64,000 bases of DNA from Bacteroidota bacterium (GCA_018268015.1 JAFDXJ010000003.1:1-64000); one strand, 5' to 3'. Counted from the first letter of the stretch, positions 17,475 through 26,417 are shown. Program-made: numbers and translations. The notes: generated by a model from the sequence alone, not told the origin.

Positions 17475-18209
17475 ATGATGCATAAAAAAATTCTTTATAT
17501 CACATTCATGTTCTCCATACTGTGCTGCAGCAGCAAAGATGTATATGCCCAGGCTACAGCCAATGATGCAGCGGCTCTGCACTATAAAATTTATCAACAA
17601 GCACTATCACTCAATGATTTTGGCACTGCCATTCAATCCTTGCATTACCTGGTTGCTATGGATTCTGTGAAGTATGGAAACTATGAAGATACCCTGGCCA
17701 TTTTATATACACAGATCAATGCATTCAGCCCGGCCTATATTTTAGCAAACCGTTTACTCACTCAAAAAGGGTACAGTGAAATACGTTTACAAATCAAAGG
17801 GATTGCTGCTAAAAACATGTCATTGCCCATTGAAGCAATCAATGCATTTAATGAACTCTTTAATCGTACGAATAATCCGGCCTATGGCATGGAACTGCTT
17901 CAAATGGAATATGGGATACGCCGGATTGGGGAATCTATTGTTACGGGAAATAAGGTGCTCAATGCCTTGCCTTTAAATGATAGTAGCCAAGTCAACATGC
18001 CCCGCTTGCAGAATCAATCAATACAAAGTGTATCCATGAGAGCAGCCGTACATAATATTTTAGGGTTAGCGTATTTGGATTTACAGGATAAAAAAAGTGC
18101 GGTGAGCCATTTTGAAGAAGCCTTAAAATACACGCCTGATTTTGAACAGGCCAAAAATAATTTAGCCGTTGCCAATGCCATGGTAAGCAATACAGGAAAA
18201 CAAAAATAA
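17475..18209 (+). CDS. Exported TPR-repeat protein
   Basis: This 244-residue protein has a signal peptide (MMHKKILYITFMFSILCCSSKDVYAQ). The CCSS could also be read as a lipobox-like site, but cleavage after YAQ fits the neighbours better. Tetratricopeptide-type helices are clearest in the C-terminal part (HNILGLAYLDLQDKKSAVSHFEEALKYTPDFEQAKNNLA, about residues 193-231). TPRs mediate protein contacts, so it is probably a periplasmic or outer-membrane partner of its neighbours. It starts 50 bp after the repeat protein and ends 11 bp before the T9SS protein, which suggests one transcript. Confidence 0.75.
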   Translation: MMHKKILYITFMFSILCCSSKDVYAQATANDAAALHYKIYQQALSLNDFGTAIQSLHYLVAMDSVKYGNYEDTLAILYTQINAFSPAYILANRLLTQKGYSEIRLQIKGIAAKNMSLPIEAINAFNELFNRTNNPAYGMELLQMEYGIRRIGESIVTGNKVLNALPLNDSSQVNMPRLQNQSIQSVSMRAAVHNILGLAYLDLQDKKSAVSHFEEALKYTPDFEQAKNNLAVANAMVSNTGKQK

Positions 18210-18220
18210 ATTCTTTGACT

Positions 18221-19927
18221 ATGAGTGTTTATTTACTTATTAAAAAAATGATGAAGCCTTCATGGTGTTTTTTGTTTTGTTGCATTTCAAATGTGCTTGT
18301 TGCGCAGGTTTACAATAATGGCAATATGTATATCAGCGGGAATGTTTATGTACAGGGAAATATCCAAAATACGAGTGGGGCCAGTTACCTGAACAATGGC
18401 ACATTTTACCTGGATGGAAGTTTTACCAATGACCAGGCCGCAATGGTAGCGGGTACGCTCACCAGCTCAGGCACTTTGATCTTGCAGGGAAATACAACGC
18501 CTACCGTATTAAATGGCTCCCAGGATTTTAATTTTCATAACCTCACATTATCCAAAACAACCACTACAAATTTGGTGAATATGTCCCGGAGTGTGATTAC
18601 AAAAAATAACCTCACTTTAGTGAAAGGCATTATCACCACCGGTACAAATTTATTCACCTGGGAAAAAGGAGGCGCAATTTCTATGCCCGGAACCGGGTTG
18701 GGTGAATCAGGCTCGGGGCTTTTTACAGACAGTTATATTGCTACCTGCGATGCAGCCGGAACACCCATCACCAATGGGGCTTCCGCCTATACGCCTTTTC
18801 TTGGTACACAGGGTTTCCGGATTAATAATGTTACCAATACGGATACTTATTTTCCTGTGGGAGCAAGTTATTTACCGGCATTATCGGCCGGAACGCCATC
18901 ACCCAACCGTATGATGCTGAATAATCAATTGGGCGCTTCGGCTAATTATACCGTAATCGTAAATATTGGAGATATCGGGAAAACGGTTGTCAATGGCGTT
19001 TCCACAACATGGCATGTCAACAGGATCTGGTATGTAAATACCAGCACAGCACAACAAAAGGGAAAAGCCAATATGAGATTGTTTTTTACAAAACGGACAA
19101 CAGGTTCATATCCTACCACACAAAATGAAGTGGAACTACCCGGTTTTGATTATACTTTATGTGCATTAGTGCAGAAAAATTTTGAGCCATTGAATAATGG
19201 ATTCTTATCTCTTGCACAAGGCTCAGATATCATTAATAATATTGGCGCCGGCAGCAATACAGAAGTCTATGGGCAATATACAATCGGCGTTAGCCCGCAT
19301 TCCAATGGTATGGCAACAGGTATTGATTCTTTCACCCGTTTTTCTGTGGTAAACCCGGGAGCCATTGTGTTGCCTGTTACCATCACCGATCTCAAAGCGG
19401 CTGTCAATGGTCCTACCGTTGATCTCAGTTGGACAAGCCTGAATGAAATCAATATAGATAAATATGATGTAGAGCGCTCCGGCGATGCGATCAACTATAC
19501 AGCTATCGGTAATGTGAAAGCCAGGAACAATAACCAGCCTGAAAATAAATATACTTTTACGGATTTGAAACCTTTGAATGGCGCTAATTTTTATCGTGTA
19601 AAAGTTTGGGGTAAAGACGGTACCGGCAGTTATACCAATGTGGTTCATATTCAGTTCAGCGACAACCATTCCAACGGATTCCGCGTGTATCCCAACCCGG
19701 TACAGAATAAACATTTTACACTGGATATGAATCAAATGGCTGCCGGAAAATATACTTTGATTTTAACTTCCATCAATGGACAAAGAGTTTATGAAAAAAC
19801 CTTCGACTATACCGGGGGCATACAATCCATGAATTTTGAATTACCCCGCAGTATAGCAGCCGGCACCTATCATTTGTTATTGATGAATGGGAATTTTACA
19901 GGCAGGATAAAATTGATTGTAGATTAA
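18221..19927 (+). CDS. T9SS-sorted cell-surface protein with FN3-like region
   Basis: The start is set at ATG 18221. ATG 18248/18251 would give a shorter, more standard signal peptide (MMKPSWCFLFCCISNVLVAQ). The mature part begins with Asn/Gly-rich strands (NNGNMYISGNVYVQGN) typical of beta-solenoid surface proteins. A fibronectin-like segment follows (~residues 385-465, VDLSWTSLNEINIDKYDVERS). A type A T9SS sorting domain closes it (FRVYPNPVQNKHFTLDM to TYHLLLMNGNFTGRIKLIVD). Last gene of the three-gene cassette; it converges on the FemAB-like gene with a 15-bp gap. Function is unknown. Confidence 0.8.
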   Translation: MSVYLLIKKMMKPSWCFLFCCISNVLVAQVYNNGNMYISGNVYVQGNIQNTSGASYLNNGTFYLDGSFTNDQAAMVAGTLTSSGTLILQGNTTPTVLNGSQDFNFHNLTLSKTTTTNLVNMSRSVITKNNLTLVKGIITTGTNLFTWEKGGAISMPGTGLGESGSGLFTDSYIATCDAAGTPITNGASAYTPFLGTQGFRINNVTNTDTYFPVGASYLPALSAGTPSPNRMMLNNQLGASANYTVIVNIGDIGKTVVNGVSTTWHVNRIWYVNTSTAQQKGKANMRLFFTKRTTGSYPTTQNEVELPGFDYTLCALVQKNFEPLNNGFLSLAQGSDIINNIGAGSNTEVYGQYTIGVSPHSNGMATGIDSFTRFSVVNPGAIVLPVTITDLKAAVNGPTVDLSWTSLNEINIDKYDVERSGDAINYTAIGNVKARNNNQPENKYTFTDLKPLNGANFYRVKVWGKDGTGSYTNVVHIQFSDNHSNGFRVYPNPVQNKHFTLDMNQMAAGKYTLILTSINGQRVYEKTFDYTGGIQSMNFELPRSIAAGTYHLLLMNGNFTGRIKLIVD

Positions 19928-19942
19928 CAGGCCGTCAAATGT

Positions 19943-20872
19943 TCAGTGTTTACTTCGTCCGCATGAATGGGGTGTAAAATATTTTATCGGTGCGGGCAAT
20001 TTGTTGAATTGCAGGCTGGCATAGGGTTGCAGGCTGGCGCCGAAATTTTCATAAAAATTTTTAATACCCGGAATATCAGAACCTTCAAAATCAAATACAA
20101 GGTTCTTGTTGCAAAATTCTTCCAGTGTTTTATCAATCAGGAAATGATTGGCAGCCATTTTCCTTCCGGCCAGTGGAGTTGCATTCATCATATTATATAA
20201 ACGGTTTCCATCTTGTAGTAATAAGATCAGGGCTAAAGTTTCATCTTTTGCTCCGGAAACTTCGCGGCAATGTATCTTTCCCGTTTGATGCAAATAGCTG
20301 CACAGTTTTTTAAAATTTAAAAAATCATTTTTGCTGACATGAGGCGTTTTTTGATGATATAATTCATAAAAAGAATCAATGACTTTTTCATAAGAAACCC
20401 GATGGTATTGTAATTGGTACTGAACGGATTTTTTCAGGTTTTGCAAAAGGTCAGATGAATAGTTTGCTGCAATGGCCTCATAGGTTGATAGGGAAAGGAT
20501 GTAATTATTTTTTAGGGAAGCATCCGGAGTGGGTATATTATTGGCATAATTGAAAGCATAATATCCATACCGGCAAAACTTTTGTAACACTTCAAGGAAA
20601 GGCCTGGTGGAGGATCCGGATTTTTTTTTAAAAAAGCCCAATTGCTGAATAAATGGAACCTGGTAGGTATATCGAATGGTATATTTTTTTCGCCAGGGAA
20701 TGGGCATCACACATTCATAATCATTCCATACCACACCATGCCATTCATCAGCCATGTGATGCAGATAAAAGGTCTTTGCATAAATCAAAGGAGCATCGGA
20801 TTGATCAATACAGGCATCCCATTTTTGTTGGTCTATTTGATCCGATGGAATAATATGTACATCTTGATGCAT
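19943..20872 (-). CDS. FemAB/GNAT-like N-acyltransferase
   Basis: This 309-residue cytoplasmic protein starts with LIYAKTFYLHHM. It ends with a segment LVFDFEGSDIPGIKNFYENFGASLQPYASLQFN, which resembles the acetyl-CoA or aminoacyl-binding half of FemAB/GNAT-fold proteins. The middle contains a strand-rich piece (ETLALILLLQDGNRLYNMMNATP). FemAB relatives transfer acyl or aminoacyl groups to peptidoglycan or to amino-sugar nucleotides; the substrate here is unknown. It is only 6 bp downstream of the sugar-nucleotide-type Gfo/Idh/MocA dehydrogenase, so the pair may modify one sugar. Family assignment is moderate. Confidence 0.65.
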   Translation of the reverse strand: MHQDVHIIPSDQIDQQKWDACIDQSDAPLIYAKTFYLHHMADEWHGVVWNDYECVMPIPWRKKYTIRYTYQVPFIQQLGFFKKKSGSSTRPFLEVLQKFCRYGYYAFNYANNIPTPDASLKNNYILSLSTYEAIAANYSSDLLQNLKKSVQYQLQYHRVSYEKVIDSFYELYHQKTPHVSKNDFLNFKKLCSYLHQTGKIHCREVSGAKDETLALILLLQDGNRLYNMMNATPLAGRKMAANHFLIDKTLEEFCNKNLVFDFEGSDIPGIKNFYENFGASLQPYASLQFNKLPAPIKYFTPHSCGRSKH

Positions 20873-20878
20873 AAAAGA

Positions 20879-21856
20879 TTATGAGGGTACCTGAGTATTA
20901 CCGATTTTCTGTAAAATGGTATGTGCCACTTCCATGGCCAGCAAACCGTCAATCTCCGATACGGCAGTGGGTTTGTTTTGAATGATAGACTGGATGAAAG
21001 CGTGTAACTCTTCATAGATTGCATTCACGGGCTGTACATCAGGGCTGGCAACCACAATGGTTTTGGTGCCACGAGGTGTTTCCAGGTCAAATGAAAAATC
21101 TTTGTCCTGGTCTTTCTCATCTTTCAATTTAATGATCTCTGTTTTCTTTTCCAGAAAATCAATACCGATATAAGCATCTTTTTGAAAGAGACGCATTTTG
21201 CGCATTTTTTTCATACTGATACGGCTGCTGGTGAGATTCGCCACACAGCCATTATGAAACTCAATGCGTACATTGGCAATATCCGGAGTGTCGGTCATGA
21301 CGGCAACACCGCTGGCATAGAGATTTTTCACATCGCTCTTTACGAGGCTGAGGACGATATCAATATCATGGATCATGAGGTCGAGGATCACGCTCACCTC
21401 CGTACCGCGGGGATTGAATTGGGCCAGGCGATGGACTTCAATGAACATGGGATTCAGAGACCTGTCTTTTAAAGCAAGGTAAGCCGGGTTAAATCTTTCT
21501 ACATGGCCCACCTGCATTTTAATAGCGGCTTCTTTGGCCATTTTAACCAATTGCCTTGCTTCCTGCATTGTGTTTGCAAGCGGTTTCTCCACGAAGACAT
21601 GGCGGCCCTTTCGAATGGCCATTTCGCAAATTTCAAAATGTTTATCGGTTGGTGTTACCACATCTGCGGCATCAATTTCATCCATTAATTCATCGGCCCT
21701 GATAAAACGTTTTAGGCCATACTTACTTTCCACCTCAGCAGCCGTTTCATCATGAGGATCATAAAACCCGATGATGGAAACTTCTTCCATTTCTTTCCAG
21801 TTATTCAAGTGGAATTTCCCTAAATGACCAACACCGAATATGCCGATTTTTATCAT
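20879..21856 (-). CDS. Gfo/Idh/MocA-family oxidoreductase
   Basis: This is an NAD(P)-dependent sugar or sugar-nucleotide dehydrogenase. It has a Rossmann start GIFGVGHLGKFHL (residues 5-17). The family motif VFVEKPLA near 92-99 carries the catalytic Lys. The substrate half contains VGHVERFNPAYLAL and ILDLMIHDIDIVLSLV (catalytic Asp/His region). The VGHVERFNP motif resembles UDP-GlcNAc 3-dehydrogenase-like members, but the substrate is not provable from sequence. It is 325 residues, of normal length. It is transcribed with the FemAB-like gene and divergently from a DUF481 protein across a region with a strong dyad. Confidence 0.87.
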   Translation of the reverse strand: MIKIGIFGVGHLGKFHLNNWKEMEEVSIIGFYDPHDETAAEVESKYGLKRFIRADELMDEIDAADVVTPTDKHFEICEMAIRKGRHVFVEKPLANTMQEARQLVKMAKEAAIKMQVGHVERFNPAYLALKDRSLNPMFIEVHRLAQFNPRGTEVSVILDLMIHDIDIVLSLVKSDVKNLYASGVAVMTDTPDIANVRIEFHNGCVANLTSSRISMKKMRKMRLFQKDAYIGIDFLEKKTEIIKLKDEKDQDKDFSFDLETPRGTKTIVVASPDVQPVNAIYEELHAFIQSIIQNKPTAVSEIDGLLAMEVAHTILQKIGNTQVPS

Positions 21857-21906
21857 ATACTTTTATTGTGCGGGTAAAGGTAATTATTGTTGAGTGATCC
21901 ATGATT

Positions 21907-21932
21907 CTATGCAATGCACAAATTGTGCATAG
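21907..21932. promoter_or_regulatory. Nested dyad in a divergent promoter region
   Basis: A perfect 17-bp palindrome at 21914-21930 (ATGCACAA, A, TTGTGCAT) is overlapped by a second stem, CTATGCA (21907-21913) with TGCATAG (21926-21932). It is 50-75 bp upstream of the Gfo/Idh start and about 125 bp upstream of the DUF481 start. It is a plausible homodimeric repressor or activator site. Confidence 0.6.
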
Positions 21933-22057
21933 AAACCTTTTGATAAAAGAAATGGAGCATAAGATCATTTGAACTCCCGGAAATTGAAATGGAAGGATAC
22001 ATTCCCTGATTTCAATGAAAACAATTTTATATTTTTAATTTTTAAAACCAGGACATC

Positions 22058-22819
22058 TTGAAAAACAGGAAACATTTGTTATTCGTGCTATTGCTTATTT
22101 TTTCTCATTTAGTACAGCTACAGGCACAGGTTGTCAATATGGAGGATGAACGTTTTCATCGGGACAGTACCGTATGGAGTGGCGGCATCAATGGTAACCT
22201 TACTTTAAATGATTTTGGCAGTAAGGTTTTTTATGTCAATGCCGGAGCGCATGTACAATATCAAAATGAAAAAGATTTATACCTGTTACTCGGTAATTAC
22301 GGTTTTTTAAAAGGTGATGGCAAAGCATTTGTAGATAATGGTTTTTTGCATTTTCGGTACAATCATAAATTGGGAAAAGAAGTGCGATGGGAAGCTTTTT
22401 CTCAGATCCAGCAAAATGCAATTATTAATATTCAATCGCGGTTTTTAATCGGTACCGGCCCAAGATTTAAAATAATCAGTACAAAAAAAGTGCGTTTGTA
22501 TGCAGCCGCATTATTGATGTATGAAAGAGATAAAGAAACCAATAACCCGCATGTTTTAAATGAATTCAGGAATAGTAGTTATGGCTCCGTCACATACCTG
22601 CCATCCTCTAATACGGAGATCACTTCTACGACTTACTTCCAGCCGAAATTCACGGATATCAGCGACTTCCGCATTTATAATGTTTTGAATGTAAATATTA
22701 AAACGGGTAAAAAAATATCTGTCAATATCAAGTGGAGCTATCTCTATGATGCGGTACCAGCCGCTAATGCTCAAAAATATAATTATGATTTTAGTACCGG
22801 GATTGAGTTGAAATTATAA
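22058..22819 (+). CDS. DUF481-like outer-membrane beta-barrel protein
   Basis: This 253-residue protein starts at TTG 22058, preceded by AGGA; no in-frame ATG would leave a full signal peptide. The signal peptide is LLFVLLLIFSHLVQLQAQ. The mature part alternates hydrophobic and polar residues in many short strands (VQYQNEKDLYLLLGNYG, YNHKLGKEVRWEAFSQIQ, KISVNIKWSYLYDAV) and ends in a final strand with aromatic and hydrophobic residues (YNYDFSTGIELKL). This matches the DUF481 barrel family of outer-membrane proteins. The role is unknown. It is a single gene converging on the RluD-like gene. Confidence 0.7.
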   Translation: MKNRKHLLFVLLLIFSHLVQLQAQVVNMEDERFHRDSTVWSGGINGNLTLNDFGSKVFYVNAGAHVQYQNEKDLYLLLGNYGFLKGDGKAFVDNGFLHFRYNHKLGKEVRWEAFSQIQQNAIINIQSRFLIGTGPRFKIISTKKVRLYAAALLMYERDKETNNPHVLNEFRNSSYGSVTYLPSSNTEITSTTYFQPKFTDISDFRIYNVLNVNIKTGKKISVNIKWSYLYDAVPAANAQKYNYDFSTGIELKL

Positions 22820-22841
22820 AGAAGATCTGCGTGATTGCAAA

Positions 22842-23882
22842 TCATTGTGTATAATTTTTCCATTTATCAATGAGTCCCTGCATATCCGGTGGGACCGGCG
22901 CTTCAAAGAACATTTCTTTTTGAGTGGAAGGATGAATAAATCCCAACGTTTTTGCATGTAAAGCACAACGGGGGCAGACCTCAAAACAATTTTCTACAAA
23001 TTGTTTGTAACGGGTATAAATCGTGCCTTTAAGGATTTTATCTCCACCGTATTCAACATCATTAAAAAGGGTATGGCCGATATGTTTAAAGTGTACACGA
23101 ATCTGGTGTGTACGCCCTGTTTCGAGTGTGCATTGTACCAGGGTTACATAATGAAACCGTTCCAGTACTTTATAATGTGTGATGGCTATTTTCCCTATAT
23201 CTTCTTCAAGGGGATAGGCGTCAAATATTTTCCTGAAACGTTGATGGCGCGCAATTTTGGTGCTTATCGTGTCAGAATCATTTTTCAGATCACCCCAGGC
23301 CAAAGCGACATAATTTCGCCTGATGGTATGGTCAAAAAATTGTTTAGCCAAATGCGCTGCGGCTTCGCCTTTTTTGGCAAGAACAAGTAGCCCGGTCGTA
23401 TTTTTATCTATGCGATGTACAAGTCCATAACGGGGTAAAATATCTTCATCCAAAGATGGGTTTTGTTGCAATAAATAAAAGGCAATACCATTTAATAATG
23501 TTCCCGTATAATTTCCAAAGCCAGGATGTACCACCATATTCGAGGGTTTATTCACCACCATCAGGTCATCATCTTCATAAATAATATTCAAGGGAATATT
23601 TTCGGGTTTTACTTCGAGAGATGCCGGCTGAGTAAAACTCATTAATACAATCTTATCACCGGGCCGAACTTTATAGTTAGATTTTACTTTTTCTGTATTC
23701 ACGGTGAGGAAGCCGTCTTGAATAGCCTGCTGGATCTTGTTCCGACTGGTTTTCTGCAATTGCGTTTGCATCCATTTGTCAATACGGACAGGCTCCTGTC
23801 CGCTGCTGACCTGCAGCGATTTACGTTCATAGATCATTTCACCTGTTTCCTGATCGGTGCTATTTTCTTCTTCATTCAACAT
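22842..23882 (-). CDS. RluD-type 23S rRNA pseudouridine synthase
   Basis: An S4 RNA-binding domain lies at about residues 30-90 (RIDKWMQTQLQKTSRNKIQQAI). It is followed by the RluA-class catalytic domain with GLVHRIDKNTTGLLVLAKK (catalytic Asp) and LETGRTHQIRVHFKHIGH. This layout matches RluD, which modifies helix 69 of 23S rRNA and aids large-subunit assembly. The start is placed at ATG 23882 (346 residues); a TTG three codons upstream overlaps the -7 box. The gene is divergent from lipB with promoter boxes nearly touching both start codons. Confidence 0.92.
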   Translation of the reverse strand: MLNEEENSTDQETGEMIYERKSLQVSSGQEPVRIDKWMQTQLQKTSRNKIQQAIQDGFLTVNTEKVKSNYKVRPGDKIVLMSFTQPASLEVKPENIPLNIIYEDDDLMVVNKPSNMVVHPGFGNYTGTLLNGIAFYLLQQNPSLDEDILPRYGLVHRIDKNTTGLLVLAKKGEAAAHLAKQFFDHTIRRNYVALAWGDLKNDSDTISTKIARHQRFRKIFDAYPLEEDIGKIAITHYKVLERFHYVTLVQCTLETGRTHQIRVHFKHIGHTLFNDVEYGGDKILKGTIYTRYKQFVENCFEVCPRCALHAKTLGFIHPSTQKEMFFEAPVPPDMQGLIDKWKNYTQ

Positions 23883-23888
23883 GGTGTG

Positions 23889-23896
23889 CAAAATTA
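23889..23896 (-). promoter_or_regulatory. -7 box abutting the RluD-like gene
   Basis: The minus strand reads TAATTTTGCACACC before ATG. The box ends 6 nt before the start codon, so the transcript should begin at or within a base or two of AUG. Confidence 0.5.
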
Positions 23897-23956
23897 AGGT
23901 TTGCAGGAGAAGACCTCATTTCAAAATGTAAAAATAGAAATACATTCGGGTAGTTT

Positions 23957-23964
23957 TATCTTTG
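23957..23964 (+). promoter_or_regulatory. -7 box abutting lipB
   Basis: TATCTTTGCCGGGA precedes ATG 23971 with 6 nt between the box and the start codon. The box is identical to that of rlmN. No -33 TTTG is at standard spacing. Confidence 0.5.
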
Positions 23965-23970
23965 CCGGGA

Positions 23971-24681
23971 ATGAAAAAAGTATATTTCACGGATTTGGGA
24001 TTGAAATCCTATAAAGATGTCTGGGATCTGCAGGAAAGAAAACTCAGGCACATTGTCAGCCAAAAAATGGTTGAAGAGGAGACCGGATTATTACCCGTCA
24101 GCCATTTATTTTTTACGGAGCATCCGGCCGTTTATACCCTTGGCCGGAACGGTAATGAGCAACATGTGCTTATATCAGGAGATGAATTGGCAAAAAAAGG
24201 TATTGAATATTTTCATACAAACCGTGGTGGGGATATTACCTTTCATGGTCCCGGGCAATTAGTGGGCTATCCCATTTTTGATTTATCCCAGTTTAAAACG
24301 GATGTAGGCTGGTATCTTCGCCAGTTAGAAGAAGTGGTGATTCGCACTTTATCTGATTATGGCATTTCCGGGGATCGCAGTAAAGGTGAAACAGGTGTAT
24401 GGATAGATCCGCAAAATCCACATCGTGCAAGGAAAATATGTGCTATGGGTATTCGTTGCAGCAGGTGGGTTTCTATGCATGGGCTTGCTTTGAATATCAA
24501 TACAAATCTTCAGTATTTTAATTTTATTATTCCCTGCGGCATACAAAATAAGCAGGTGACATCCCTGCAACAGGAGTTAGGCAGATGGATCAATGAAGAT
24601 GAAGTGAAGCAAAAAATGAAATATTATTTTGAAGAAGTATTTGAAATAAAACTGGAAGAAGTCGCTATGGGTGATGAATGA
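23971..24681 (+). CDS. lipB: Lipoyl(octanoyl) transferase
   Basis: LipB transfers octanoate from acyl carrier protein to lipoyl domains of 2-oxoacid dehydrogenases and GcvH. The family blocks are all present: FFTEHPAVYTLGRNG, RGGDITFHGPGQLVGYP, KICAMGIRCSRWVSMHGLALN (invariant Lys) and FNFIIPCGI with the catalytic Cys near residue 190. The ATG at 23971 gives 236 residues. An in-frame TTG three codons earlier overlaps the promoter box and is unlikely. It converges on a secreted-protein gene with a 4-bp gap. Confidence 0.95.
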   Translation: MKKVYFTDLGLKSYKDVWDLQERKLRHIVSQKMVEEETGLLPVSHLFFTEHPAVYTLGRNGNEQHVLISGDELAKKGIEYFHTNRGGDITFHGPGQLVGYPIFDLSQFKTDVGWYLRQLEEVVIRTLSDYGISGDRSKGETGVWIDPQNPHRARKICAMGIRCSRWVSMHGLALNINTNLQYFNFIIPCGIQNKQVTSLQQELGRWINEDEVKQKMKYYFEEVFEIKLEEVAMGDE

Positions 24682-24685
24682 TTTT

Positions 24686-25483
24686 CTAAAAATCTTTCTG
24701 CAACAAGACTTTGTTTCTTTCTTTTAAAGCATCATTTTCAAATAATTGAAAATTGAACCAGCCGGCATGAACAAAATTTGTTTTATCAATCAGTAATTGG
24801 GTTTCTTTGACATGATTTATGGTAAAAATCTTTTTCCCATCTGCATCAAAAAAAATGATCTTGAAGTTCTTCACTGCAGCTTCCGGAAGATTTATTTGAA
24901 CATATCCATTGGCATTGGTAAAAACATATCTTGAAGGAATCCAGGTACTACCGGGATCAAAAAGTTTGAGTAATACTTCATCTTCATTGAGTGTAAATAA
25001 ACTGTCCCGGGTTTGCGAGATGATCGAATCCCGAAAATGCATGTAACTCGAATAATTTAATTTAGAAAGAATCGTGTCTTCGAATCGAACGGTGATAATT
25101 TGTTTATCATCCTGCATATCGTCAATGGGGTCATTGGCATAACCGGCACCTGCAATTTTTACGGGGGAAAAGAAATAGGTACTGTTTCCCAATACATAAA
25201 ACAACCTGTAATAGAGGGTAGAATTTGTAGTACGTTTATCTATAAAACCATTCTCCGGTAATTCAGGTGAGGGCGTTGAAAAGACTGTTGTAAAAAATTT
25301 ATTATCGTAAGAACGTTGTACACTCAATTGAATACAGCCATTTCCATAAGGGTTTTGCCAGCTTATACGAATGTTATTATTACCGAGGTCCGTAACGGAA
25401 AAATCAGGAAGATAAGTTTGCGCATGAGTAAACGGATGTATCAAAAGAAAAAATAAAAAAAGAAAGGCGCATTTTTTCAACAT
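24686..25483 (-). CDS. Secreted protein with N-terminal FN3-like domain
   Basis: The start at ATG 25483 gives a clean signal peptide (MLKKCAFLFLFFLLIHPFTHAQ); a longer upstream frame would overlap the neighbour and mask it. The first mature ~90 residues look like one fibronectin type III-type beta domain (IRISWQNPYGNGCIQLSVQRS ... LYYRLFYVL). Residues ~130-265 are beta-rich without recognisable motifs (ARYVFTNANGYVQINLPEAAVKN-like). There is no T9SS tail. It overlaps nothing once the start is corrected. The function is unknown and the family is not recognised. Confidence 0.65.
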   Translation of the reverse strand: MLKKCAFLFLFFLLIHPFTHAQTYLPDFSVTDLGNNNIRISWQNPYGNGCIQLSVQRSYDNKFFTTVFSTPSPELPENGFIDKRTTNSTLYYRLFYVLGNSTYFFSPVKIAGAGYANDPIDDMQDDKQIITVRFEDTILSKLNYSSYMHFRDSIISQTRDSLFTLNEDEVLLKLFDPGSTWIPSRYVFTNANGYVQINLPEAAVKNFKIIFFDADGKKIFTINHVKETQLLIDKTNFVHAGWFNFQLFENDALKERNKVLLQKDF

Positions 25484-25503
25484 AACCGAGGGGATTTTAT
25501 GCG

Positions 25504-25511
25504 CAAATATA
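25504..25511 (-). promoter_or_regulatory. -7 box of the FN3-like secreted-protein gene
   Basis: The minus strand reads TATATTTGCGC, a perfect TAnnTTTGC, leaving a 20-nt leader to ATG 25483. This supports the shorter start chosen for that gene. Confidence 0.5.
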
Positions 25512-25526
25512 AATGGCCTGTTGTTA

Positions 25527-26417
25527 TTAAAATTGTAAGGTATTTGCAGGCAATGACCTATTGCCCTGCAAGCCGCCACTATGAAGAAATAAGAGATGTG
25601 AATCGGCGGGAAAAAAATTTTCTTCCATCAGGCTAACCATTGCAAAAAAAGCTTTTGCTGTATAAACAAAGTCCAGGGGGATTGCAAATTGATCCCATAT
25701 ATAATTCATGAAATCAATAAGCTCCCCCGTATATTTAGCATAGCCTCCAAAATGGAAGTCGTGCAATACGTTTGGCAAGATCTTTTTCTTATTTGGGGAA
25801 AGTAAATCACGGATATTTTTTTCAAGTGATAAATTATTTTTCATGGCGCTGATACCTATAATTTCCTGATTTTCTAATGACCCGTTTAGGAGTCCGGCCA
25901 TCGTGGTACCGGTGCCCACTGCACAAATGATATGCGTGTATTCTTTTAAAGAAGGAACCTGCTCAAATAATTCGCTGATGCCTGATGCGCCGGGTCTTCC
26001 ATAACCACCTTCAGGGATCCAATATAATTTATTGAAAGATTTCTTTAATTTTTCTTTGTCTTTATAATCTATACGAGAAACAAAATGCAAATGCATACCA
26101 TAGTTCTTTGCATCAAGTAAAGTTGGGTTATAAGTTGAAGGCTCTTCACCGCGGATGATTCCGGTACAAGGGATGCCGGCTTCTTTACAGGCAAAAGCGC
26201 AGGCAACTATATGGTTGGAAAAAGCGCCGCCAAAAGTACCTATACCCTCAGCTTTAGATTCAATGGCTATGGTAAAATCATTTTTTAATTTATAAAATTT
26301 ATTACCACTTACTACGGGATGTAACAGGTCCAGTCGTAGTATATCCACGGAAAGGGGATAGGTATTAAAACAGGATTTGAAATTTATTGAATGAATGAAA
26401 CGTTGATCTGCCCGCAT
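25527..26417 (-). CDS. PLP-dependent ACC deaminase/D-cysteine desulfhydrase-like enzyme
   Basis: This 296-residue fold-type II PLP enzyme has the cofactor Lys in SGNKFYKLKND (about residue 41) and the Ser/Asn/His loop FGGAFSNHIVACA (~61-73). A Gly-rich phosphate-binding segment is VGTGTTMAGLL (~165-175), and the end is FLHSGGLQG. Family members cleave D-cysteine to pyruvate, sulfide and ammonia, or open 1-aminocyclopropane-1-carboxylate; sequence alone does not choose between them. It is a single gene, divergent from the nucleotidyltransferase. Confidence 0.85.
   Translation of the reverse strand: MRADQRFIHSINFKSCFNTYPLSVDILRLDLLHPVVSGNKFYKLKNDFTIAIESKAEGIGTFGGAFSNHIVACAFACKEAGIPCTGIIRGEEPSTYNPTLLDAKNYGMHLHFVSRIDYKDKEKLKKSFNKLYWIPEGGYGRPGASGISELFEQVPSLKEYTHIICAVGTGTTMAGLLNGSLENQEIIGISAMKNNLSLEKNIRDLLSPNKKKILPNVLHDFHFGGYAKYTGELIDFMNYIWDQFAIPLDFVYTAKAFFAMVSLMEENFFPADSHLLFLHSGGLQGNRSLPANTLQF

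Noticed and set aside
19223..19735. 170-codon ORF antisense to the T9SS gene
   Set aside because: Shadow of a well-supported protein; no domain seen.
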